Assembly: GCA_038239345.1 (NCBI GenBank)
Contig: JBBSEX010000003.1
Span: 304,158-368,157 of the forward strand
Direction of reading: 5' to 3'
Length of the DNA: 64,000 nt
Source: JBBSEX01 sp038239345
GTDB lineage: Bacteria > Acidobacteriota > Terriglobia > Bryobacterales > Bryobacteraceae
Shown here: positions 1 through 8,295 of the stretch, in pieces
Layout: every line of letters starts with the position of its first letter
Position numbering within the stretch: the first letter of the stretch is position 1
Notes under the pieces: generated by a model
Databases searched by the model: none
Seen by the model: only the letters and a program-made list of their open reading frames with translations
Told to the model about the DNA's origin: nothing
Position numbers and translations under genes: made by a program

Positions 1-753
1 CAAGCGGACCGGAATGAAGGGATGCGTGTTCTGCGCGTTTTCCAACATGGCCACCACAAGCACCAACTTGTTAACGTCCTTGTGCGCCTCCACTTGACTC
101 ATCGCCGAACCGACATCGAACTCGTCTTCATACCCCCGCACATTTCCTGCCAGCTTACCCAGGGCGCGCAGCCCGGTTTCCAGGTCCTGAACGCACAGCA
201 TTCCGGCCCGATCGCACGTGTATTCCGCCCGCCGATACCACTCCCAAAACGCAAACATCAAAGGCATCCGCAACAGGCCGACGCCTGGAACTGGAATCAT
301 CGAAGCCAACATATCCCAATAACGCATCAGAATGTCACCCAATTGGCGGTACAGCCCGTGCGCGCACTTGATATGTCCAATCTCGTGGCCGATTACGAAA
401 CAGAGTTCGTCCGGAGTCAGGTGTTCAATCAGCGCGCTGTGCAGCACAATGCACGTGCGTCTCTGCCCCGCGGTATAAGCATTCAGCACCGGGTTCGTCG
501 TGATATACAACTGCGGCATGGGGCACGACAGAATCTCGGCACAACGTTCCGTCAACGCATAGATCGACGGAAAGCTAGTCTTGCTCGCCTTGATCATCTG
601 CTCATTGTTCTTGAGGAAGACGATCTGCTCCGTGAAATTCTCCTGCAGCCAAGTCAGCAACGGACCAGCTCCGGGTACCGATTTCAGGGCGGCCAAAGCC
701 TCTTGGTCACCAGGGTACGTAAAGCTCTGGAAGGAGATCTCCGGAAAGACCAT
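1..753 (-). CDS. M48 family zinc metallopeptidase, C-terminus cut by window edge
   Basis: Translating the minus strand gives an open frame that runs off position 1. It carries HEIGH (on the reverse complement of about 376-405), the M48 zinc-binding and catalytic motif, followed about 60 residues later by RRAEYTCDRAG, matching the downstream Glu ligand and Asp of M48 peptidases. A hydrophobic stretch between them (WDMLASMIPVPGVGLL) could be a membrane-associated hairpin, as in HtpX/Ste24-like proteins. The first ATG in frame is at 753; a TTG at 801 is an alternative, and a stop lies about 20 nt further upstream. The visible part is 251 codons. The plus-strand open frame over the same bases is a shadow. 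Substrate unknown. Confidence 0.8.
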   Translation of the reverse strand, partial: MVFPEISFQSFTYPGDQEALAALKSVPGAGPLLTWLQENFTEQIVFLKNNEQMIKASKTSFPSIYALTERCAEILSCPMPQLYITTNPVLNAYTAGQRRTCIVLHSALIEHLTPDELCFVIGHEIGHIKCAHGLYRQLGDILMRYWDMLASMIPVPGVGLLRMPLMFAFWEWYRRAEYTCDRAGMLCVQDLETGLRALGKLAGNVRGYEDEFDVGSAMSQVEAHKDVNKLVLVVAMLENAQNTHPFIPVRL

Positions 754-918
754 CTGGTTAGCAGAAAAGACGCGAGCGTCTTGATGTTTAAGCGCAGGCA
801 AGATAAAGTCCTCGACACGAGTTTACTTTATGGCGCCCTCCAGATCAACGAACCCAGCGGACGCCTCCAGTAAGTCAGGATGCCGCGCTCGCGATTTTTT
901 GAGCGGGGTGGTATCGCC

Positions 919-1581
919 TTATAGTTTGCAGGCCAATGTCAACCCGTCGGCTATGGGCAGCATGATTTGCTGAACGCGGGGATCCTTGCCGACTTTTTCA
1001 TTGAAAGCCTGCATGGCCTTGGTATCGGGATCCTGGGTTGTGCCGTCGATGATTTCGCCGTGACGCAAAACGTTGTCGATGGCGATCAGGCCATTGGGGC
1101 GGAGCAAGCGCAGTACCAGCTCATAGTAGCCGGAATAATTGGATTTGTCGGCGTCGATGAAGGCGAAATCGAAACTCTCTTCGTTGCCTTCGGCGAGCAG
1201 TTCATTCAGGGTCGCGATGGCCGGACCCAGGCGGAGATCGATCTTGTGGTCGACACCGGCTTCCTTCCAATAGCGGCGGGCGACGTTGGTAAATTCCTCG
1301 CTGATATCGAGTGCGGTGATGCGCCCGTCTTCGGGTAAAGCAAGGGCCACCGACAGACTGCTGTAGCCGGTGAAAACTCCAACTTCCAGGGTGCGCTTGG
1401 CGTTAACAATCCGGGCGAGCAACGCCAGAAACTGGCCCTCTTCAGGACTGATCTGCATGATGGCGCGCGGATGTCTTGCGGTCTCCTCACGGAGGCGGAG
1501 CGCGACGGCGGGCTCGCGAAGAGACACTTTTCGCATGTAGTCGCATAATTCGGGGGTAGCTGGAAGATGATCGTTTGACAT
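919..1581 (-). CDS. Class I SAM-dependent O-methyltransferase (caffeoyl-CoA OMT-like)
   Basis: This is a 220-residue protein of the OMT3/caffeoyl-CoA O-methyltransferase family, which transfers a methyl group from S-adenosylmethionine to a catechol-type hydroxyl. The SAM-binding glycine motif LEVGVFTGYSSL sits near residues 65-76, the acidic loop LDISEEF near 91, and the metal/catalytic FIDADKSNY at 141-149. Length is typical for bacterial members (about 215-225). The ATG lies 9 nt after the predicted 3' end of the RNase P RNA and has no clear Shine-Dalgarno sequence, so it is either co-transcribed with rnpB or expressed from a promoter inside it. The natural substrate cannot be read from sequence. 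Confidence 0.87.
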   Translation of the reverse strand: MSNDHLPATPELCDYMRKVSLREPAVALRLREETARHPRAIMQISPEEGQFLALLARIVNAKRTLEVGVFTGYSSLSVALALPEDGRITALDISEEFTNVARRYWKEAGVDHKIDLRLGPAIATLNELLAEGNEESFDFAFIDADKSNYSGYYELVLRLLRPNGLIAIDNVLRHGEIIDGTTQDPDTKAMQAFNEKVGKDPRVQQIMLPIADGLTLACKL

Positions 1582-1590
1582 AAATTGTGT

Positions 1591-1979
1591 GGGAGCCTTC
1601 GGAACTATAAGCCGGTTTCTGTACCTCGTAAGAGGCGATAGTCATTCTTCTGGACCGTCCATTACTGAACGGTTCTAGCAACCTACCCGGAAGTTGAACG
1701 GAGCGGGCCGCTCCTCCTCCCCTATTTGGTCTTGCTCCGCATGGGGTTTGCCCTGCCAGACGAATTGCTCCGTCCGCGGTGCGCTCTTACCGCACCATTT
1801 CACCCTTACCCGGCTGCTTTCGCCACCGGGCGGTATATTTTCTGTGGCACTTTCCGTAAAATCCGCTTTGAGCGAATCCCCCCGGCCGTTAGCCGGCATG
1901 CTGCCCTGTGGAGACCGGACTTTCCTCCCGGCTCCCCGACAGAACGGGGGACCAGGCGACTATCCGTCCAAAAGGCTCC
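1591..1979 (-). ncRNA. rnpB: RNase P RNA (bacterial class A)
   Basis: On the minus strand this stretch contains the conserved RNase P RNA elements in order: GAGGAAAGTCCGG, then CACAGGGCAG, then the AGTGCCACAGAAA block, AGGGTGAAATGGTGCGGTAAG with GAGCGCACCG, and finally AGAATGACTATCGCC and the ACAGAAACCGGCTTATAG tail. The 5' GGAGCCTT (about 1971-1979) can pair with AAGGCTCC (about 1592-1599) as helix P1, which sets both ends and a length near 389 nt, normal for class A. It is the catalytic RNA that removes 5' leaders from pre-tRNAs. Several open frames cross it on both strands; none looks like a protein. Confidence 0.95.
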
Positions 1980-1984
1980 GCTAC

Positions 1985-2015
1985 ATTGTCTCACTTTCGG
2001 CGAACGCATTCGCAA
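1985..2015 (-). promoter_or_regulatory. Candidate promoter for the RNase P RNA
   Basis: Upstream of the P1 helix on the minus strand, GACAAT (plus 1985-1990) resembles a -10 box and TTGCGA (plus 2010-2015) a -35 box, with a 19-bp spacer. The -10 lies about 6-8 nt from the inferred RNA 5' end. The boxes are imperfect and the spacer is long, so this is suggestive only. Confidence 0.3.
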
Positions 2016-2134
2016 ACATTCGCGTCTACCTGGAGAACTGGTGTATTCTGAACTGTGTCTCGCGGCCAAGAGACGCTTTGCTTTAGGATTACGACTACAT
2101 CTGTAAATCAAGGTCCACAGGAGGAGTGACGATC

Positions 2135-5100
2135 ATGTTCGGCAGATTCGCCACCACAGTAGTACTCTTCTCCAGCTTCGCTGCCTGTTTATCGGCGCAG
2201 GGGTTAGATACCAACGCATCCAAAGATGACTGGGAAGAGATCAATTTTGAGTTCAACTCGTCCGTCCTGTCAGACGGCTATCCGAGTCTGCTCCGGCTGT
2301 CGGAGCTTTTAAAAAATAATACCGGATATAAGGTCAAGGTCGAAGGATATACCGACCGGCTTGGCGGAGACAAATTTAACGAGAAGCTGGGGCTCTCCCG
2401 CGCCACGACCGTCAAGGACTTCCTGGTGAAGTATGGCGCCCGGGCCAACCAGGTGGAGACGGGGACGCGCGGTAAGCAGGATCCGAAATACGCCGGCCAG
2501 AAGCCTTCCTATAGCAAGACCGATGTCGCGCGCTGGATGAATCGCCGCGTGGTGCTAACCGTCACCGACGATCAGGGGCGGATGGTGAGCGCCGGTGGTC
2601 CTGGCGATGCCATTCGGGCGATGGATAAGAAAGGCATGCCCAAGGACTGCTGCGACGAGATTTTAAAGCGCCTGGACAAGCTGGACGACATCGCGCGGAT
2701 GCTAAAAGATCTGGCCGACCAGAATGCCGGCTTGCGTAAGGAAGTCGACGCGTTGAAGCAGGGTCAGGCGGCTGTGGAAGCCAAGGGTGTTCAACCCACG
2801 ACGGCCCAGACCACTGCCAGCTTAGAGAAGACAATCGAGAAGATGCGCGATCCGCGATTCTCATTGTTGGGCGTCAATATCGGCGAAGACGCCAATAAAG
2901 ACATTACATTTTCCGGTAAGGCACGCTACTTCGCTCCTTTTCACGAGCACTTCGCGATTCAGGCACAGGGCGAATATTTGTACTTCAAGACACAGCGCGA
3001 GGGCCAATTCGATCTCGGCCTTGTGGATCGCGTGGGCAATTTCCAGGGCGGCTTATTCGCCAGCTTCAAGCACGTGAATCTGGCCGGCAATCAAGACGGC
3101 GGCAATCTTGGCCAGGCGGCTTTGACGTTCGATTACATCTTCGGGCTGGGTAAGGTCGGCATTTTCGGAACCAAGGCGTTCATGGATAACTCCTTGATCA
3201 ATCGCACCAACCTGGTTGTGAATGGCGCCGTGGCTCCGAACATATTCCTGGAGAACTATCTGCGGGTAGTCGACCAGGTGGGTGTCAGCACGACTCTCGC
3301 ATTATTCGGCAACAATTATCTGGAAGGCAACATCGGCTACCTGAAATCTTTTGGCCATGCCGATCGCCCCGGTGGTACGTTGCGCTTCATCTTCCCGGTC
3401 AGCAGCAAGCTGGCATTCACGGTGGAAGGCGGCATGAACGAAACGCTGATCGGATCGGGTAATGGGGGCCGGGCGGTGGTGGGAATCCAATTGGGCAACT
3501 TCCTGCGGCCACGCGATTTCGTGAACGTGGCACATGCGGTCCCGGTCGATGTACCTCGCGTGCGGTATGAAGTACTCACGCGGCGCGTACAGATCGGCAG
3601 CGCACCTCCGGTGGCCGATGCGGGTCCGGATCAAATCGGCGTGGCAGCGGGCAACATCAATCTAGACGGATCGCGTTCTTACGATCCGAACGGTCAGAAG
3701 CTGACTTATATATGGGTACAGGAATCGGGTCCGCCGGTAGCTCTGAGTTCGCCCACCTCGCCGCAGACCAGCTTCACGTCCGTAGCGGGCCAGCAGTATG
3801 GCTTCCGCCTGACGGTAAGGAATGAATCGGGGTTGACGGCTTCGGCGCGAGTTCGGGTTACCACGCGGGCTAACGAAGCGGTTCAGATCCTGTTCTTCAC
3901 GGCTAATCCGACGACGATCAACACCGGTCAATCCTCCACGCTCGCGTGGAAGGTTCTAAACGCCACGGAAGTGACGATTACCACCATCGGCCCAGTATCG
4001 GCCGAGGGAACGGCGCCGGTTTCGCCGACGCAAACCACCACCTATCGCTTGACGGCGCGCAATGCCACAAGCGAGCAGAACGCAACGGCGACGGTGACGG
4101 TGCAAAGTCCGACGGTACTTCTATTTGGATGCCAGGCGATCCCGACGAATATTATGGCGGGTGAATCCTCCACCATCAGTTGGCAATCGCAGAATGCCGA
4201 TACGGTAAGTATTAGCGGCATCGGCAATGTCGCTAAGAGCGGTAGCGTCGCGGTATCGCCGACGGTCACCACGAACTACACGATCACGGCAACGGGCGCG
4301 GGTGGCGTAGGTACGGCCACGTGCGGCGTGACGGTCACTGTTTCTCCGGCGCAAATGCCGCGGATCATTACCTTCACGGCGAATCCGACAACCATCACGG
4401 TGGGCAGTAGTTCCACTTTGAACTGGCAGGTGGAGAACGCTACAACGGTAACGATTACACCGACCGTGGGTACCGTCGCACTAACCGGCAACACAAACGT
4501 GTCGCCCACGCAGACCACCATCTACACGCTTACCGCGACCAACAAAAATGGCACGGTGACGGCGCAGGCGACTGTTACGGTGAACCCGCTTCCCACCGGG
4601 CAAAATCCGCAAATTACATCATTCACCGCCAATCCGCCGGTTTCGCCGAAGCCTGGCGCACCGGTGGTATTAACCTGCATCGCGACAAACGCCACCAGCA
4701 TTGTGGTTGTGGGCGTGGGTCCGGTGGCAGGCAATGGAACCGTGACCGTGAATCCGACAGTGGATACCACCTACACTTGTACGGCCAGCGGGAACGGGAC
4801 GCAGGATAACAAGACGCTGCTTGTGAAGGTTACGCCTACCGCGCCGACGGGTCCGCCGCCGGTGGTGGTGATCGCCGGTGGACCGGTAATGCAGTCGATT
4901 TACCGCCAACTGCGGTTGGACGCTTCGCAATCCAACAGCCCCGCGGGAAATACACCGCTGACCTACTTCTGGAGGTCGCGTAATACATCGGCGGCGGTTC
5001 TGAATCCGACTTCGCCCACCCCCACCGTCCAATTGGGCGAGCTGGCCGGCGACTACTTCTTCGATCTGACGGTGACCGACAGCAAAGGCAACGTTTCCAT

Positions 5101-5143
5101 CGGCTCGATTGATATATTATTCGTGATCACACACGTCCCATAG
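2135..5143 (+). CDS. Secreted OmpA-domain protein with coiled coil, barrel-like region and Ig/PKD repeats
   Basis: An ATG at 2135 preceded by AGGAGG at 2119-2124 is preferred over the GTG at 2126, which touches the Shine-Dalgarno. The protein has about 1002 residues: a signal peptide ending near CLSAQ; an OmpA-like peptidoglycan-binding domain (about 35-150, with VEGYTDRLGG and LSRATTVKDFL); a coiled coil (about 175-215); a glycine/aromatic-rich region like a beta-barrel (about 240-460); a PKD-like domain (about 490-580); then several tandem Ig-like repeats of 85-95 residues built on FTANPTTI...G.SSTL.W...NAT.VTI...VSPTQTTTY.LTA, and a final PKD-like domain. OmpA domains usually sit at the C-terminus, so this order is unusual. 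It probably links the outer membrane or surface to the cell wall. A terminator follows. The exact family was not identified. Confidence 0.85.
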   Translation: MFGRFATTVVLFSSFAACLSAQGLDTNASKDDWEEINFEFNSSVLSDGYPSLLRLSELLKNNTGYKVKVEGYTDRLGGDKFNEKLGLSRATTVKDFLVKYGARANQVETGTRGKQDPKYAGQKPSYSKTDVARWMNRRVVLTVTDDQGRMVSAGGPGDAIRAMDKKGMPKDCCDEILKRLDKLDDIARMLKDLADQNAGLRKEVDALKQGQAAVEAKGVQPTTAQTTASLEKTIEKMRDPRFSLLGVNIGEDANKDITFSGKARYFAPFHEHFAIQAQGEYLYFKTQREGQFDLGLVDRVGNFQGGLFASFKHVNLAGNQDGGNLGQAALTFDYIFGLGKVGIFGTKAFMDNSLINRTNLVVNGAVAPNIFLENYLRVVDQVGVSTTLALFGNNYLEGNIGYLKSFGHADRPGGTLRFIFPVSSKLAFTVEGGMNETLIGSGNGGRAVVGIQLGNFLRPRDFVNVAHAVPVDVPRVRYEVLTRRVQIGSAPPVADAGPDQIGVAAGNINLDGSRSYDPNGQKLTYIWVQESGPPVALSSPTSPQTSFTSVAGQQYGFRLTVRNESGLTASARVRVTTRANEAVQILFFTANPTTINTGQSSTLAWKVLNATEVTITTIGPVSAEGTAPVSPTQTTTYRLTARNATSEQNATATVTVQSPTVLLFGCQAIPTNIMAGESSTISWQSQNADTVSISGIGNVAKSGSVAVSPTVTTNYTITATGAGGVGTATCGVTVTVSPAQMPRIITFTANPTTITVGSSSTLNWQVENATTVTITPTVGTVALTGNTNVSPTQTTIYTLTATNKNGTVTAQATVTVNPLPTGQNPQITSFTANPPVSPKPGAPVVLTCIATNATSIVVVGVGPVAGNGTVTVNPTVDTTYTCTASGNGTQDNKTLLVKVTPTAPTGPPPVVVIAGGPVMQSIYRQLRLDASQSNSPAGNTPLTYFWRSRNTSAAVLNPTSPTPTVQLGELAGDYFFDLTVTDSKGNVSIGSIDILFVITHVP

Positions 5144-5151
5144 AGTGGCAT

Positions 5152-5187
5152 CAAGGGGGCTGGATCGGTTCCGGCCCCCTTTTTCTT
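5152..5187 (+). terminator. Rho-independent terminator after the OmpA-Ig repeat gene
   Basis: GGGGGC at about 5155-5160 pairs with GCCCCC at about 5174-5179, with further UGGA/UUCC pairing inside, followed directly by TTTTT. It begins about 10 nt after the stop codon of the preceding gene. Confidence 0.85.
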
Positions 5188-5508
5188 CCCGCTTTACCCC
5201 TCGCCTCCAAGCCGCATTAAAATTTTAAAAGTCCTTGTATTCTCCCTTACTTTAACGATTATTAAGCGGCTCATAGTCCACCACGGCGTGCCTGCGACTG
5301 AGATCGTTTTAATTACGGGCTGTATATTCTCAGTGATTTCCGTGATATTGTTGAGACCCGGCAGCAATCACCTAAGCCTGGAGTCCAAGGGGTTCACGGT
5401 GCGCTCGCCTTACCGCTTCCATCACACAGCCTGGCCCGGCATATCGTGGTCTGGAATCGCCCTTGTTCCCGGCCGGCGAACAAGTCCGCTGCACCATGAG
5501 AAGCAATC
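5188..5508 (+). other. Intergenic stretch with one doubtful ORF
   Basis: AT-rich at the start (TTAAAATTTTAAAA near 5217-5230). A 74-codon frame from GTG at 5288 ends by an ATGA overlap with the next gene and begins with a hydrophobic run (EIVLITGCIFSVISVILL). Its remainder has no recognisable pattern and no convincing ribosome-binding site, so it is not called as a gene. No RNA gene was seen. Confidence 0.4.
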
Positions 5509-6708
5509 ATGAGGATTGTCGGCGCGCGGGTTGCCTTCGGCCCAAACGATGCGCGGCGGATCGACCTGACGATAGCGGGGGGATTGATCCGTTCAATTGG
5601 AAAGCCTGAGCACGAGCGGCGGCGAGAGATCGATCTCAGCGGATATTTACTACTGCCAGGGTTGATCAATGCTCACGATCATCTGGAATTCAATCTGTTC
5701 CCAAGGTTGGGTGGAGAAGCAGAACCGCGAGCGGCCGATTGGATGGCGCATAACTTCGATCCTCGCAAGCCGCCTGTCGAACAGCAGTTACAAGTACCCA
5801 GGCTGGTACGTCTGGCATGGGGCGGCATCAAGAATCTGTTGAGTGGCGTTACCACCGTGTGCCATCACGGGCATTACGATCCGAAGGCCTTCGGTCCGCG
5901 ATTTCCAGTGCGCGTGCTGCGCCGCATGGGATGGGCGCATTCGTTCGACTCCGGCAGCGATGTGCGGGCAAGATTTCTGGCGACACCGCGCGGCTGGCCA
6001 TTTGTAATTCACATCAGCGAAGCAACCGAACGGGCCAGCAGGCTGGAAATCTTCCGTCTGGGGAACGAAGGGGTGCTGGGCGAGAAAACCGTCCTGGTGC
6101 ACGCCGTGGGCTTGGATTCAAACGGCTGGCGGCTGGTGAAGGAACGCCGCGCGTCGGTTGTATGGTGCCCCAGTTCGAACCTCTTCATGCTGGGACGCAC
6201 GCTGGCGCAATCGATTCTGAAGTCCCATATCCCGCTGGCACTAGGATCCGATTCCGGCCTAACCGCGGATGGCGACCTACTGGATGAGCTCGCGGTGGCC
6301 GGCCGGGTAGGCGATCTATCGGCGGCGCAATTGTATCCGCTGGTCACAACGTGCGCCGCCCAGGTTCTAAACCTGACCAAGGGCGAAGGGTCGATTTTGG
6401 AAGGCGGGCGAGCGGATTTCCTGGTCGTTCGCGACACGCGCGTCTCCCCGGCGGACGCCCTGCTCGCAGAACGGCCGCGGCTGGTGATGATACAGGGACG
6501 CATCCGGTTAGCGACGCCGGATCTGATACAGCGCCTGCCAACCTCGGCGGTCTCGCGCTTTCACGCGATCGATGTGCAGGGACGGGGGCCGGCTCTAATC
6601 GACGCCGACGTAGCTGAACTGCGGTCCGATGCCGAACAAACGCTGGGAGCCGGATTACATTTAGCGGGCAAGGCGGTACGGCCGGCAAAACTTAGCGCGG
6701 CTGGGTGA
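5509..6708 (+). CDS. Metal-dependent amidohydrolase (TrzN/SsnA/MtaD-like deaminase-hydrolase family)
   Basis: This 399-residue protein of the amidohydrolase superfamily has all the metal-site motifs of the subgroup acting on aminohydrolase substrates: HDH at 56-58 after PGLINA, a His at 168 in HISEATE, a His at 198 in LVHAVGLD, WCPSSN at 219-224, and the Asp of LGSDSG at 248. N- and C-terminal segments fit the small beta-sandwich domain that surrounds the TIM barrel. No signal peptide, so cytosolic. It hydrolyses or deaminates a small ring compound; which one is unknown. Its 3' end overlaps the next, convergent gene by 17 bp. Confidence 0.82.
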   Translation: MRIVGARVAFGPNDARRIDLTIAGGLIRSIGKPEHERRREIDLSGYLLLPGLINAHDHLEFNLFPRLGGEAEPRAADWMAHNFDPRKPPVEQQLQVPRLVRLAWGGIKNLLSGVTTVCHHGHYDPKAFGPRFPVRVLRRMGWAHSFDSGSDVRARFLATPRGWPFVIHISEATERASRLEIFRLGNEGVLGEKTVLVHAVGLDSNGWRLVKERRASVVWCPSSNLFMLGRTLAQSILKSHIPLALGSDSGLTADGDLLDELAVAGRVGDLSAAQLYPLVTTCAAQVLNLTKGEGSILEGGRADFLVVRDTRVSPADALLAERPRLVMIQGRIRLATPDLIQRLPTSAVSRFHAIDVQGRGPALIDADVAELRSDAEQTLGAGLHLAGKAVRPAKLSAAG

Positions 6709-7585
6709 TGGCGCGGCGCACCGCCGATAGCGGCGCTTTGTCGTGGAAGACGACGGTTTCGGCGGAACGCTCAATGCCCAGGTCGGCCCATAATTTATCC
6801 AGATCGGGTTTTACCGGGTCGCCCTTCATCTGGTTGTAAAGGTCGATCAGCACGGTGGCGCCGGTGGCCTTATCGCCCACTTGCAGCGCCCGTTCGACGG
6901 GCCAATTGTGTTCGATGGATCCGCCCGCATCGAGGACTGCCCGCAAGGCATCCTGCAGACCCTTTGCGTTGTGCGTGGCTTGCCGAATGCGAACGTCGGC
7001 CATGACGCAAAAGATGGCGCCACCCCAGTAGGTACGGCCCCAGGTGGGCGTGAAGTCGAGTCCACGATCGCCGGCGGCGGGCAGACCTTGGGGCATGTCG
7101 CGGATGAAACTCGACCAGATCTTCTCCGGCGTCTCCTGCTGGTTCTGGACGCGGCAGACGGATTCGACATAGGTCGCAATGCCTTCCTCCAGCCAGTGAT
7201 GCTCATCGGGCAAATCGGGGAAGGCCGTGTGAAGCAGTTCATGCGTCATCATCCAATCGGAGTTGAGGTCTGCTTGCGTGGTGCGCTCACCGACGGAAAT
7301 GCGCGTGAAGGGTGGGGTGTTGCCCCAGGTGGTCCCGCGAAAGACGCCCTCACGGCCGGCGGTGGGGCGCACTTGAATACGGGTGCGGGGGACAGGAAAG
7401 CGGCCGTAATATTTCGTGGCGTTTTGGGCGGCGATGGTGATCCACTTTATGGCGGCATCGCGGCCAAGGTCGAGTGAGCCAGGCGAGAACGTAATCTCGA
7501 TCGTGGCGCCGCCAACTGTGATCTGAGCCGGGTCCATTGTTGTCGGCTCTGCCGCAAGCATGAGAAGGACGGCAGGTATCAGCAC
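6692..7585 (-). CDS. Secreted gluzincin-type metallopeptidase
   Basis: A 297-residue protein with a short signal peptide (MLIPAVLLMLAAEP). HELLH at 115-119 and WLEEGIATY at 131-139 mirror the HExxH ... WLNEGFATY signature of gluzincins (M1-like), where both His residues and a later Glu bind zinc and the first Glu is catalytic. The gap between motifs is about 13-14 residues rather than the 18 of classical M1, so it is a divergent relative with a short loop. Likely exported. Convergent with the amidohydrolase; the two-component regulator gene lies just upstream. Substrate unknown. Confidence 0.72.
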   Translation of the reverse strand: MLIPAVLLMLAAEPTTMDPAQITVGGATIEITFSPGSLDLGRDAAIKWITIAAQNATKYYGRFPVPRTRIQVRPTAGREGVFRGTTWGNTPPFTRISVGERTTQADLNSDWMMTHELLHTAFPDLPDEHHWLEEGIATYVESVCRVQNQQETPEKIWSSFIRDMPQGLPAAGDRGLDFTPTWGRTYWGGAIFCVMADVRIRQATHNAKGLQDALRAVLDAGGSIEHNWPVERALQVGDKATGATVLIDLYNQMKGDPVKPDLDKLWADLGIERSAETVVFHDKAPLSAVRRAITQPR

Positions 7586-7616
7586 GTGGCTTAATCATGA
7601 CACTACTTCAGCCCCG

Positions 7617-8249
7617 TTACACCAGCCGATTTTGAATTGCTTTCGCAACCGCTTCGGATTTGGAGTGCACCTGGAGCTTTTCGTAGATACTGCGTAAGTG
7701 AAAAGACACAGTGTGGACGCTGACTCCGAGTTCGAAGGCGGCGGTTTTATAATTATGACCCTCGACGAAGAGCTTCAGCAGGCGGGTTTCGTGCGGAGTA
7801 AGATCGTAGATCGCCCGGTCTGGTGGGCGAATCTCACGAAACAAAGCGACAACGCGGGAGGCGACTTCGGGTGACATCGGGGCTCCGCCATCGACGGCTT
7901 CACGAAGACTTTCCAGCAGCCGCACGGGGGGCGTTTTCTTCAGCAGATATCCCGAAGCGCCGGCGCAAATTGCATCGAAAATGCGGTCGTCGTCTTCGTA
8001 TACGGTCAACATCAGGATGACGAGTTTCGGGTAGCGCTCCTTCAGGATGCGAATTCCGTCGATCCCGTTCATGCCCGGCAAGCCGATATCGTTCAACACC
8101 ACTTGCGGCATCTCTAGGGGGATACGGTCGATCGCGTCTTCCATCGAGCGATATGTTCCCGAGCAGCTGAAGCCGTCTGTTCCGTCGATCAACGACGCCA
8201 AGGCTTCGCGCAGCTCGCGGCGGTCTTCGACAATGGCGACTTTGATCAA
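7617..8249 (-). CDS. NarL/FixJ-type response regulator with LuxR DNA-binding domain
   Basis: A 210-residue regulator: receiver domain at residues 1-120 with acidic residues VEDRR near 8-9, the phospho-acceptor Asp in VVLNDIGLPGMNG near 55, Thr in LTVYE and Lys in LLKKTPP; LuxR-type HTH at about 145-207 (LTPHETRLLKLFVEGHNY, then VSVHTVSFHLRSIYEKL). The frame starts with TTG. It follows the giant sensor kinase gene by 46 nt on the same strand and is very probably its partner: the kinase has the HisKA_3 type core that phosphorylates regulators of this class. Target genes are not evident. Confidence 0.92.
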   Translation of the reverse strand: MIKVAIVEDRRELREALASLIDGTDGFSCSGTYRSMEDAIDRIPLEMPQVVLNDIGLPGMNGIDGIRILKERYPKLVILMLTVYEDDDRIFDAICAGASGYLLKKTPPVRLLESLREAVDGGAPMSPEVASRVVALFREIRPPDRAIYDLTPHETRLLKLFVEGHNYKTAAFELGVSVHTVSFHLRSIYEKLQVHSKSEAVAKAIQNRLV

Positions 8250-8295
8250 CGAATAGCGTCCAGGGTCAGGGTACCGCTGAATGGGGGCATCGTCA

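Noticed and set aside
22..873. 283-codon plus-strand frame
   Set aside because: It is antisense to the M48 protease frame, whose HEIGH motif is clear; the plus product has no family features.
1675..2111. Several 74-130 codon frames on both strands
   Set aside because: They lie across the RNase P RNA and its promoter, whose conserved RNA motifs explain the sequence.
3662..4770. Minus-strand frames over the Ig-repeat gene
   Set aside because: Repeat-rich, GC-biased sequence opens long antisense frames; the plus frame has signal peptide, domains and terminator.
5288..5512. 74-codon frame overlapping the amidohydrolase start by ATGA
   Set aside because: No ribosome-binding site and no recognisable pattern after a short hydrophobic run; kept only as a doubtful note in the intergenic entry.
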